From Oenanthe sinensis (lineage: Eukaryota > Streptophyta > Magnoliopsida > Apiales > Apiaceae), in NCBI GenBank assembly GCA_028671895.1, contig CM053802.1:864631-928630 (forward strand): a stretch of DNA of 64,000 nt. Reading direction: 5' to 3'. A model generated the notes under the pieces. The model ran no database searches and was not told the origin of the DNA. It worked only from the letters and a program-made list of their open reading frames with translations. Shown piece after piece: positions 47,801 to 56,101 of this stretch (within the stretch, counting starts at the first letter, position 1; each line of letters opens with the position of its first letter). The position numbers and the translations under genes are program-made.

Positions 47801-49492
47801 GTGGAGGTCCCCCAGATTACCCAATGTCTGTGAAGACACTTGGCTTTGAAATGCCTGAGCCCCCACAGAGTCTGAAGTAAAAACTCCTGGAACCTCTGTG
47901 GTTTTGATGGTGTCATCAGGATATGCCTCAGCATGCATTCCCTCACCATCTAAAGGAGTGTCCTGAGTGGTGAACAAGGTGTCATGCACCAAGTCACTTG
48001 AATGGGGCTCACCAGGGAAACAAGAGTCCTGATGATCAACAACTTCATGTGTTTGGCTGGACACATTTGGTTGAGATGAAATTTGAGAGATAGCAGGTAG
48101 AGTGTGAGTAGAACTGAGTATTGGCAACTCCCCCTGAGAAAATGGGGAAGTTTCAAGAGAAGATCCTACTGGTGCACAGTGTGTCTCTTTTTCAACTACA
48201 GCTTCTTCATTGACAGGAGTGAATTCCTGCAATGGTGCAGACTCTGTACAGGGTGGAGTGGGCTGACTCCCAATTTCAATAGATGCACCTTGTTGAGAAA
48301 GTGCACCTAGAAGTAGGTTTAATCCCTTGTTAACTTCTACATCCTGTTGAGAGGATGTAGAGTGGTCTGTTGTGGCCTTTTTATTTTTCTTTCTCCTGGT
48401 CAAAGGCTCCACAGGTGACTCATCTGATTCATTTTCTACAACTGTTTCTAACACTCTTTTCTTAACAGCTTTCTCCTTCTTCTTCTTTGCAACTACACCC
48501 TGTTGAGAGGATGTAGAGGATGGTTTGCTAACATCTAGGGATTTCAAAGAAGGGCTAGCAGTTGGGTTGGAAGTCCTTGGGTTAGGTGCATTTGGTACTT
48601 CTGCAACCTTAGGACCTCCTACTGTATCAAGGTAACCATATTTAGGCTGCACTAGTGGATATCCCTCAAATACACTCCTCATGTGAGGGGTGATTATGAG
48701 AGGGACATTCACAGTGGTTCTCCTATCCAATGTGGCAAAAATGATTTTTGACATGGATTTGGAGTAGCCAATTCTTTGTTTGTTCATTCCAGGCAATTCA
48801 ATTAAACCAGCATTCTTATAATTGAGAATTAATTGAATAAAGCGAGGAAAGAAAATTTCATTACCTCTCTTGGGAATCCTGGTTATGAGTTCCCCAAGAA
48901 CTAGCTTTCCAACATTGAGCTTTTGGTTGTATGCTAATGAGTAGGCCAGCTTCAAGGCAATGAGGCTTATCTGGTCAAACCCTGTTTTTCTGCAGGTGAA
49001 GACTCTTAGGATGGTATCAAACAGGAATGACCATTCCTTCCTCATGTACTTCTTGTTTAATTTACCCAGCTTGAACTTCTCATCAACTCCTCTCTTTAGA
49101 TTATCAGCATACCTAATGAAGTCCAGAAAATCTAGAAGATCATCTTCAGTAGGTTCTTCATTAAACTCTTCGGTTGGTATATTCAAGCTTGTATTCACAT
49201 CATTTTCATCAAAACTGATGTCTTTTCCTTGGATTTTGCAGGTTACAACCACTTTTGACCTACCATCCTCCAAAGCTATATTTTCCCAGTCAGCAGTCTT
49301 CCAAAATTGCTCAAGAATGTCGAGATACAGTGTGGGGTTTGCCAACAGAGCTTCATTCAGATAGGAATCGATGAGAAACCTAGTGAAGCATTTGTACTGC
49401 GCCTTAGCATCTGCGTCTCTTGCAATGGCGAGAAAGTTGGTTTCAGGAATTACGTACACTTCAGTTGCAGGTTTCGAGCTTGAAGATGCCAT
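44834..49492 (-). CDS. Retrotransposon third ORF (env position), 1,552 aa
   Basis: An uninterrupted frame between pol and the 3' LTR, larger than pol. Residues 1-300 look globular (LANPTLYLDILEQFWKTADW; then TCKIQGKDISFDENDVN), a domain I recognise as common in annotated copia-associated proteins of asterids, without a known function. About 310-640 is Ser/Thr/Gln-rich with TSSQQ repeats and a basic KKKKEKAVKKR stretch. About 640-960 is helical and coiled-coil-like. About 960-1175 is a second ordered block. About 1178-1235 is a Lys/Asp/Glu-rich tract with NLS character. The C terminus is coiled-coil-like and Gln-rich. There is no signal peptide or membrane span, so it is not a conventional envelope protein. 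Start chosen at the first ATG (49492). Confidence 0.85.
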   Translation of the reverse strand: MASSSSKPATEVYVIPETNFLAIARDADAKAQYKCFTRFLIDSYLNEALLANPTLYLDILEQFWKTADWENIALEDGRSKVVVTCKIQGKDISFDENDVNTSLNIPTEEFNEEPTEDDLLDFLDFIRYADNLKRGVDEKFKLGKLNKKYMRKEWSFLFDTILRVFTCRKTGFDQISLIALKLAYSLAYNQKLNVGKLVLGELITRIPKRGNEIFFPRFIQLILNYKNAGLIELPGMNKQRIGYSKSMSKIIFATLDRRTTVNVPLIITPHMRSVFEGYPLVQPKYGYLDTVGGPKVAEVPNAPNPRTSNPTASPSLKSLDVSKPSSTSSQQGVVAKKKKEKAVKKRVLETVVENESDESPVEPLTRRKKNKKATTDHSTSSQQDVEVNKGLNLLLGALSQQGASIEIGSQPTPPCTESAPLQEFTPVNEEAVVEKETHCAPVGSSLETSPFSQGELPILSSTHTLPAISQISSQPNVSSQTHEVVDHQDSCFPGEPHSSDLVHDTLFTTQDTPLDGEGMHAEAYPDDTIKTTEVPGVFTSDSVGAQAFQSQVSSQTLGNLGDLHTMQMASPRHSPVIQRLSPQENSPIHPVSNESSEKLDEEIDAEGTTVTSGPSSHSLSQWLEPVQHDRDSGPSSLGGSLSDEKLKELYGDQLEGVYHIAQQLVTSHLPNKDYAAIMLEYAKDQEELKEKNANLDENEGENVDAWLDGKSAVSMQEVLEWTRQKYLTSLGSCEKIFTPSAMYDAIHEAAKVQLQSNHYLAKGVQSEIDDHRAKVEGTLRAMEDKLKPGGLLAHTSKGDSGKSSILHTKIDSMEKVFKEMVQGHTTIIDNQRRINSMVEVLYKNRHADRLPEDVPLHTLSPFQVDLYYQSKAKDEAAKASTIDTLNARVDSLTSTVSQIVSDVHNLKNEFVSTSANQGTSLASISAQLTSLQSLISNLSTTSQAPPAPLPTPSWTKIKPSHSSFLQSQDINPKGEKERREEIEAERQKAVMRKLRSEILKPKPNSDKEFLELLHHIKKQVQGNHWKYKKMLENAIVAVRGVKFEQNGQMFKEPLIQMESGYFKVSVTLFQRLSYTELECLYKGVELVTQEDEELKKKILGPLLPLALPESYCSPDGVMYMAREEKLAHFRIPQHLNSGNRSQIINLIELIEKKKVKQIEDNEIVVKMKKFISGQISEFAKEELKNKKKDDDNEDQDKKDKRSESRSDKEGKGEDKKKKDEDKKKRDNSEDNKQYQRRNSSKQQAAGTHSSSPTKSQGTSVMSTVSETATAIKTKSPRRMFMKVTAHGVIRREIKKEQSKKLKPSQHLKVNTATSTKFKNSTSSLLVRCPKWRKQLIVPDKGLPIKPIQEIAETDKVRIKLWKADRIVKVEVRDKRMFVTNVDGEERGFHHDNSDATTHDIRRVISLFDKKCMINKLRMMEMAQYLERKYQKKTDKVRYMEEMIEKKRREEERVEQLSEELRRQGKSRVFKDPDRVEFKLRSGVTVKVRLKFVQDYPMLTLQIAADMLKDAILIEEIMARQMILQAIEENRARQEKERKEKYDQAAHQQQQYR

Positions 49493-49653
49493 AGAGTTGT
49501 GTATAGAAAGAGAGAAACGAAGAAATCGAAGGTTTTAGAGAGTAGAATAGCAAGGGTTCAAGTGTAGCTGTAGAATGAGAGGGTTTCTTTGAGTTTGAAA
49601 TTAAGTGTAGAAATGAAATGTTATTTCTACTGTGCTATGTATAATACTTAGAC

Positions 49654-49917
49654 AACTCGACTAGAATTGTAATCGATTTTGTATGTTCGAGAACTCAGAG
49701 AAGAGTAAAGTTAGTTTCAGTAGAGAACTGTCAGAATTTGATCGAGAACTCTCAAGAATATATATACATGATTCGAGAACTGAGATAGTCGAGAACTCTG
49801 ATGATTCGAGAACTCTTGACAGTACTCGATTGAGAACTCTAAAAATGAGCTATTCGAGAACTCACAAAATCATGAGTCGAGAACTCAAAAGAAATAAGTA
49901 ACTAGTCGAGAAGTCAG
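49654..49917. promoter_or_regulatory. Array of TCGAGAACTC / TTCGAGAA motifs upstream of ORF3
   Basis: TTCGAGAA begins at 49686, 49772, 49805 and 49853; further TCGAGAAC units are at about 49742, 49799, 49876 and 49905. It lies in the pol-ORF3 spacer, 160-430 bases before the ORF3 ATG. The motif is the complement of the LTR unit (GTTCTCGA versus CTTCTCGA), so the array runs opposite to that in the LTR. Confidence 0.55.
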
Positions 49918-50314
49918 AAAATGATGGCAACTTAATCACAAACTCTAGTTTTTGACAGATTATTCCATTTTCACTTAGAAAATAGAATAATAATTTACAG
50001 ACTTCATTTCTTAGATAAATAAAATCCATTTATTCATCTTAAAAAGAGAAATGTGTCTGATTGATATTCCTGAATCTTTAATTATCACACTTGTTATTTA
50101 ATAATGCACAAGTATAATAATTCTTTTCAGGCTTTCTCAGAACAAGAAAATAGTTCCAAGATAGTTTTAAAAACATTTGTTAACAATATGTACAACAATA
50201 TAACTGACATATTTATAAACATATACCAGTTTTGTTTCACTTAGATAAATCATTTGAGTTCATGTCTGTGAAACAATTGTTGTAACAGTTGAAAAGGTAT
50301 ATTTATTTGGCCAC

Positions 50315-53300
50315 CTAACTTGAAGAGTTTAGCATTCCAATTTCACTAACCAACCTGTTGAAGGTGGCTTCATCAAGTGGTTTAGTAAATATATCAGCCA
50401 ACTGTTTTTGTGTAGGAACATAGAATAATTTAATTACTCCATTTTCTGCATGTTCCCTTATGAAATGGTACCTTACATCAATATGCTTTGTCTTGGAATG
50501 GTTGACTGGATTGGCTACAATTGAGATGGCACTAGTGTTGTCACACATAATAGGAATTCCTTCTAACACTAGTCCATAGTCCCTTAGTTGATTCCTGATC
50601 CAAAGCACTTGAGCACAACAACTTCCTGCAGCAATATATTCAGCCTCAGCTGTGGAAGTAGAAACTGATTGTTGCTTTTTGCTAAACCAAGATACCAATC
50701 TCTGTCCAAGAAATTGACAGCTTCCTGAGGTACTTTTTCTATCCACTCTGCACCCAGCAAAATCAGCATCTGAATATCCAACTAAGTTGAATCCTGTTTC
50801 TTTAGGGTACCATAACCCCATGAATGATGTTCCTTTTAGATACCTCAGAATTCTTTTGACAGCAATGAGATGAGATTCTTTGGGGTTTGCCTGGAACCTT
50901 GCACATAGGCATGTAGAGAACATTATGTCAGGTCTACTAGCTGTGAGATAAAGGAGAGATCCAATCATTCCTCTGTAGGTCTTCATGTCTACACTTTTTC
51001 CTTTCTTATCTTCATCAAGTTTTGTAGCTGTAGACATTGGAGTCTTGGCAGTAGAACAGTCTTGCATGTCAAACCTTTTGAGTAAGTCATTGATGTACTT
51101 TGTTTGACTTATGAAAATGCCATCATCCCTTTGACTTATTTGAAGGCCTAAAAAATAATTGAGCTCTCCCATCATGCTCATCTCATATTCACCTTGCATT
51201 AGCTTAGAGAACCTTTGACACAGTTTTTCATTTGTAGATCCAAAAATGATATCATCTACATAGATTTGAACAAGTATGATATCCTCACCATGCTTTTTGT
51301 AGAAAAGAGTTTTGTCAATAGTTCCTCTAGTAAAATGATTTTCTAGAAGAAATTTTGACAAGGTGTCATACCATGCTCTAGGGGCTTGTTTGAGTCCATA
51401 CAATGCTTTAATGAGTCTGTAAACAAAGTCTGGAAAATTTGGATCTTCAAAGCCAGGAGGTTGCTGCACATAAACTTCCTCTTCTAATTCACCATTGAGA
51501 AATGCACTTTTCACATCCATTTGATATACCTTAAAATTTGAGTGTGCTGCAAAGGCTAGAAAAATTCTAATTGCTTCCAATCTTGCAACAGGAGCAAAAG
51601 TCTCATCATAGTCAATGCCTTCTTCCTGGGAATAGCCTTTTGCAACCAGCCTTGCTTTGTTTCTTATAACTGTTCCATGTTCATCCATTTTGTTCCTATA
51701 GACCCACTTAGTGCCAATTACCGACCTGTCCTTTGGAGGTGGCACTAATTCCCAAACATTGTTTCTCACAAATTGATTCAATTCCTCTTGCATGGCAATT
51801 ATCCAGTCTGGATCCAACATGGCTTCTTCAATCCTTTTTGGTTCATTTTGAGACAGAAAGCAAGCAAATAGGCATTCATTTATAGTTGCTCTTCTTGTCC
51901 TTACACCTTCATCAGGATTTCCAATGATTTGATCAGCTGTGTGAGCTCTACTCCATTTAATTTGATGAGCTCCATCTCTATCATTTGAACTTGTTTCTTC
52001 CTGATTGAAGTGATTGCCAATAATTGCAGATCCTTGAGAATCTCCCCCTGAGTGAATGCTAGGATTGTGTGGAGAATTCTCAAGTTGAATATGACTGTAG
52101 TCTTCATTTTCTCTTTCCACATTTGTTCCATGTGAGATATCTACATGTGACTCTTCATGCATATTGGTAACATTTTCAGTTGCAAATGTTCCAGTCTCTA
52201 TTTCATTTTCAAACCTCAAGGTGTCACAGTTTTCTCCTTCCAGATTCATAGTAGGGAACTTGAAATCATCAAATGTCACATTTGTGCTTTCCATAATCTT
52301 CTGTTGATCAATCACATATACTCTATAGACAGTTTTGTCCAAAGAGTATCCCACAAAAATTCCTTCATAAGCCTTGGCTTCAAACTTCCCAAGGTTGTTG
52401 ACATCATCTTTGAGAACAAAGCACTTGGTTCCAAACACATGCATGTATTTTACAGATGGTCTTCTATTTGTCATGATGTGATAAGGAGTTTTTCCAACTG
52501 GTTTTGTGATGAGTGTCCTGTTTTGAGTGTAGCATGCAGTTCTAACAGCTTCAGCCCAAAAGCTAGTTGGTAGACTGGCTTCTGCTAACATGGTTCTTGC
52601 AGCTTCAATGAGAGTTCTGTTCTTTCTCTCAACCACTCCATTTTGTTGTGGAGTTCTTGGGGCTGAAAATTGGTGAGTGATTCCTTTTTCCTTGCAGAAT
52701 TCATTGAGTATAGCATTTTTGAATTCTGTACCATTATCACTCCTTATGGCAACTACTGGTGTAGGGCCTTTATCCAATCTTTTCAAATTTTCAATGATGA
52801 TCTCAGGAGCTTCATCTTTTGAGTGCAAGAATTCCACCCAAGTGTATTTTGAAAAGTCATCAACCATGACTAGAGCAAATCTTTTCTTAGACATGGACAT
52901 GACATTTACTGGTCCAAACAGATCCATATGAATTAATTGTAGTGGTTTTGTGATTGAAGTGAATTCCTTACTCTTGTGACTAGATCTCTTCATTTTCCCT
53001 TTTTGACATGCCTCACATAATCCTTCTATGCAGAATTCAAGTGTGGGCAGGTCCTTCACTAATTCTCTTTTGACTAAAGAATTAATGTTCTTGAGATTTA
53101 GGTGAGATAATCTCTTATGCCAGAGCATACTTTCATTTTCTGAGGCCTTTGTGTAGAAACAGCAAATCTTCTCCTTGTTTGCAGAGTCCAAATCTGCTAC
53201 AAACAGGCTTCCTTTTCTTACTCCTTGCAGAGCAAATTCCTTTGTCTTCCTGTGTGATATGAGACACAGTTCCTTATCAAACTCCACCTTCAAATCTTTG

Positions 53301-53548
53301 TTGCAGAATTGAGTGATGCTGAGAAGATTATGCTTCAAACCACTGACTAGGGCTACATCTTCAATGACAACATTTCCATGAATCAATTTGCCATATCCCA
53401 TGGTAAAACCAGTGCTGTTGTCTCCAAAGGTTACCATTGGGCCAGCCTCATCCTTGAACTGTGACAGCAGGGCCTTGTCACCAGTCATATGCCTTGAACA
53501 GCCACTGTCCAAAATCCACATGACCTTCTTCTTACTTGTGCCCTGCAA
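50315..53548 (-). CDS. pol: Copia pol polyprotein (protease, integrase, RT, RNase H)
   Basis: 1,077 codons from 53548 (codon TTG; the true N terminus is not an independent start). Protease DSG at residues 14-16. Integrase zinc finger H144, H149, C178, C181; catalytic D209 (MDLFG), D271 (RSDNGTEF), E307 (VVERKN). Reverse transcriptase from about 598 (VWELVPPPKDRSVIGTKWVY) with YVDD at 763-766. RNase H has GYSDADFAG, STAEAEYIAA and the terminal KHIDVRYHFIREH segment, ending ADIFTKPL. Every catalytic motif is present and no stop interrupts. A TGA in this frame (53549-53551) lies immediately upstream, and gag ends in another frame at 53560, so expression needs a recoding or splicing step. Confidence 0.97.
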   Translation of the reverse strand: MQGTSKKKVMWILDSGCSRHMTGDKALLSQFKDEAGPMVTFGDNSTGFTMGYGKLIHGNVVIEDVALVSGLKHNLLSITQFCNKDLKVEFDKELCLISHRKTKEFALQGVRKGSLFVADLDSANKEKICCFYTKASENESMLWHKRLSHLNLKNINSLVKRELVKDLPTLEFCIEGLCEACQKGKMKRSSHKSKEFTSITKPLQLIHMDLFGPVNVMSMSKKRFALVMVDDFSKYTWVEFLHSKDEAPEIIIENLKRLDKGPTPVVAIRSDNGTEFKNAILNEFCKEKGITHQFSAPRTPQQNGVVERKNRTLIEAARTMLAEASLPTSFWAEAVRTACYTQNRTLITKPVGKTPYHIMTNRRPSVKYMHVFGTKCFVLKDDVNNLGKFEAKAYEGIFVGYSLDKTVYRVYVIDQQKIMESTNVTFDDFKFPTMNLEGENCDTLRFENEIETGTFATENVTNMHEESHVDISHGTNVERENEDYSHIQLENSPHNPSIHSGGDSQGSAIIGNHFNQEETSSNDRDGAHQIKWSRAHTADQIIGNPDEGVRTRRATINECLFACFLSQNEPKRIEEAMLDPDWIIAMQEELNQFVRNNVWELVPPPKDRSVIGTKWVYRNKMDEHGTVIRNKARLVAKGYSQEEGIDYDETFAPVARLEAIRIFLAFAAHSNFKVYQMDVKSAFLNGELEEEVYVQQPPGFEDPNFPDFVYRLIKALYGLKQAPRAWYDTLSKFLLENHFTRGTIDKTLFYKKHGEDIILVQIYVDDIIFGSTNEKLCQRFSKLMQGEYEMSMMGELNYFLGLQISQRDDGIFISQTKYINDLLKRFDMQDCSTAKTPMSTATKLDEDKKGKSVDMKTYRGMIGSLLYLTASRPDIMFSTCLCARFQANPKESHLIAVKRILRYLKGTSFMGLWYPKETGFNLVGYSDADFAGCRVDRKSTSGSCQFLGQRLVSWFSKKQQSVSTSTAEAEYIAAGSCCAQVLWIRNQLRDYGLVLEGIPIMCDNTSAISIVANPVNHSKTKHIDVRYHFIREHAENGVIKLFYVPTQKQLADIFTKPLDEATFNRLVSEIGMLNSSS

Positions 53549-53559
53549 TCAAGCACAAA

Positions 53560-56052
53560 TCAAGTTTTCTTTGGTACCCAAACAAGGTTGGGTCCTTTAT
53601 ACTTAGTCACATGAATATCATTCCTGTTCTTAACAGTCTCAGTCACTTGCACATGCACATTTTCATTTTTCTTGTTTTGATTTTTTGCTTGATTAGTGCT
53701 TTCAGAACTAGATGCATGCTTAGGTGACATGGAGTGTTTTCTGTGTTTCACAGGACTAGCAGATTTAGGCCTAGGACTGTTGATATACAAATTCTGACTT
53801 ATGCATCCATCAACAAACTGTTTCCTGAGCCTAAAGCAGGTATTCATGATATTCATGTTACATGGCATACAATCAAATTTGTCACAAAATTTATGATTAT
53901 CATGCATTAAAGGCTTAACATAACCACAGGCAAACTTATCATTTCCCACAACAGGTTTCTTGCACAAGTGAGTAAGATGATTTGTTGAACCACAGTTTTT
54001 ACAAATCTTTCTTGGTGCATTATGAACAGGTGCATAGTTGTTGTGTTTGTTAATGCCTATTTTTCCATTTCTATTAGCCTTTTTCTTTTTAGCATGCATA
54101 GCATCATTTTTCTGAGCATCCTGTTTAGTTTCAGTTTGAACAGGAGTGGACTTGGTTCTGATTGTGGGTTCTTCTTTTTCAACAGAGGCCAAATTTCTTT
54201 CAATTGCTTCCTTATCCTCATCATCTAATTGTTGTTTGATAACCATACTGGCTTCATCTACTTCAACAGTAGCCTTCTTAAAAATTGGTTCTTTGACATT
54301 TTTCAAAATATGAGGATTACCTTGGATTTCAATCTTTTTGCCTCTTGTTAAAACAGATTTTTTCTTTTTAAGATTCTCATAATCAAAACCAACTCCAATC
54401 CTAGTGCTTTCCTTGTTCTTCTCATGAAACTCTTTAACAATGGTTGCTGAGTTTTGATAAGATCTAATTTTCAACTCATTTTCAGAAATTTGTTCTTTAA
54501 GAAACTTCTCAATTTGTTCAGAACAAACAATTTTGTTCTTGAGATACTCATTTTCCTGTTTAAAGTTTTCCATGTTTATAACAGACAGTTCTAGAGTCTC
54601 ATTTCTTGCAACTAGTTCCTCATTAGCTTTCACTAACCTAGCAATCTCCTCATAAGCAGCTGTCATACTGGTGTGAATATTAAACATCTCAATACTTAAA
54701 TCTTCCACAGTTTTCTTGTATTGAGAATTTGACATATCAAGAGAGATTAAAGAAGGTACCTGAGAGTTTGAGGATGAAGTTCCAGCATGTGAGTTGGCCA
54801 TGAGTGCCAGATTCCCATATTCTTCCTCCTCATCTTCATCTGTATCATCCCAGCATTTTCCTTCAGCAATATAGGCTTTTCCTGTCTGCTTTTTGAGAAG
54901 AGCTTCATACTTGGCTTCCAACTCCAAGTAGTCTTTATCTTTCTTGATTGACTTAGGTTTGTTGCATTCTGTTGCAAAGTGTCCAAGATCATTACAGTTA
55001 TAGCATCTTATCTTGGATCTATCAACTGTTCCAGTCTTGTATCCTCCATTATTGGAGCTTCTCTGTGGATTCCTTCCTTTGCTTGAAGACTTGAAGGTTG
55101 GTTTTGGTTTGAAACTTTTGTTTCTTTTGAATCTCAAATTTCCAAACTTCTTTGCCATGAAGGCCATTGTTTTGTTGTCCATGCCTTCAAGTTCTTCAAT
55201 GGTGTAGAAGTCATCTTCTTCTGACTCACTCTTGATGGAGTCCTTGTCTTCCTGTTCCTGATCTTCAATCATCTCAGATTTCAACTTCCTGCTTGTACCA
55301 GTCTTTTCAATTGTTGATGGTTCCTTAGCAACCAGGGCATTTGAGACATTTGCCATTTTTCCTCTATTTGCTAAAATGGCCTTCTTTTGATAAAATTCCA
55401 GCTCATATGTTTTCAGTATTCCATAGAGTGTCTCAAGTGGAAGTTTTGTCAAATCTCTTCCTTCTCTTATTGCAGAGATTTTATGCTCCAGGTGCTCTGG
55501 GAGAGTTAACAAAAACTTCATGTTTTTCTCCTTTGTTTCATAATATTTCCCATGAAGTTGAAGATCATTGATCAGTTTATTGAACCTTTCAAATACTTCA
55601 GTTATGCCCTCATTTGATTTTGACATGAATGCTTCATATTGGGAAACAAGGAGCTGCCTTTGATTCTCTCTTACTTCCTCAGTTCCTTCACACAGAATTT
55701 CTATTGTCTCCCATATGTGTTTGGCAGATGTACAATTGACAATATTGTTGTACATCACAAGATCCAGTGACTCAATTAATATTAACATTAAGCTATTGTC
55801 AAGAGAAACCTTTTCCTTCTCTGAGTCTGTGTACTGAGATGGATCTTTAGGTATCCATGTTGCAGGAATAACTTCAGACCCACTAGTAGTTTCAGGAACT
55901 AGAGTTACTGGCATGAAAGGACCATTCTTTAATATTTCTGGATACATGGGGTTTGCAGCCTTTATGAACATCAGCATCTTCTTCTTCCATAGGTTGTAAT
56001 TTTCTCGGTCAAAGGTAGGAATCTTTATGCTGCTTAACTTCTGAGAACTCAT
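53560..56052 (-). CDS. gag: Copia gag polyprotein
   Basis: 830 aa from the ATG at 56052 (MSSQKLSSIKIPTFDRENYN). The frame is open further 5' into the primer-binding site, but those codons have no ATG. N-terminal UBN2/gag-copia domain: NLWKKKMLMFIKAANP, HIWETIEILCEGTEEVRENQ, VFERFNKLINDLQ. Two CCHC zinc knuckles: CYNCNDLGHFATEC and, later, CKNCGSTNHLTHLC. Between them are long charged coiled-coil stretches. The long gag with a C-terminal extension (ending YKGPNLVWVPKKT) is typical of the SIRE lineage. It forms the virus-like particle core. Stop TGA at 53560-53562. Confidence 0.95.
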   Translation of the reverse strand: MSSQKLSSIKIPTFDRENYNLWKKKMLMFIKAANPMYPEILKNGPFMPVTLVPETTSGSEVIPATWIPKDPSQYTDSEKEKVSLDNSLMLILIESLDLVMYNNIVNCTSAKHIWETIEILCEGTEEVRENQRQLLVSQYEAFMSKSNEGITEVFERFNKLINDLQLHGKYYETKEKNMKFLLTLPEHLEHKISAIREGRDLTKLPLETLYGILKTYELEFYQKKAILANRGKMANVSNALVAKEPSTIEKTGTSRKLKSEMIEDQEQEDKDSIKSESEEDDFYTIEELEGMDNKTMAFMAKKFGNLRFKRNKSFKPKPTFKSSSKGRNPQRSSNNGGYKTGTVDRSKIRCYNCNDLGHFATECNKPKSIKKDKDYLELEAKYEALLKKQTGKAYIAEGKCWDDTDEDEEEEYGNLALMANSHAGTSSSNSQVPSLISLDMSNSQYKKTVEDLSIEMFNIHTSMTAAYEEIARLVKANEELVARNETLELSVINMENFKQENEYLKNKIVCSEQIEKFLKEQISENELKIRSYQNSATIVKEFHEKNKESTRIGVGFDYENLKKKKSVLTRGKKIEIQGNPHILKNVKEPIFKKATVEVDEASMVIKQQLDDEDKEAIERNLASVEKEEPTIRTKSTPVQTETKQDAQKNDAMHAKKKKANRNGKIGINKHNNYAPVHNAPRKICKNCGSTNHLTHLCKKPVVGNDKFACGYVKPLMHDNHKFCDKFDCMPCNMNIMNTCFRLRKQFVDGCISQNLYINSPRPKSASPVKHRKHSMSPKHASSSESTNQAKNQNKKNENVHVQVTETVKNRNDIHVTKYKGPNLVWVPKKT

Positions 56053-56086
56053 CTTGATCTTTAGTCTGTATGTTTGTTTACAGCCT

Positions 56087-56099
56087 GGCTCTGATACCA
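56087..56099 (-). promoter_or_regulatory. Primer-binding site (initiator tRNA-Met)
   Basis: Minus strand TGGTATCAGAGCC, two bases inside the 5' LTR, complementary to the 3' end of tRNA-iMet. Confidence 0.93.
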
Positions 56100-56101
56100 C
56101 T

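Noticed and set aside
44834..49492. Calling ORF3 a captured host gene
   Set aside because: Intron-free, lies exactly in the env position between pol and the LTR, and similar ORFs accompany other asterid copia elements; a retroelement gene is simpler.
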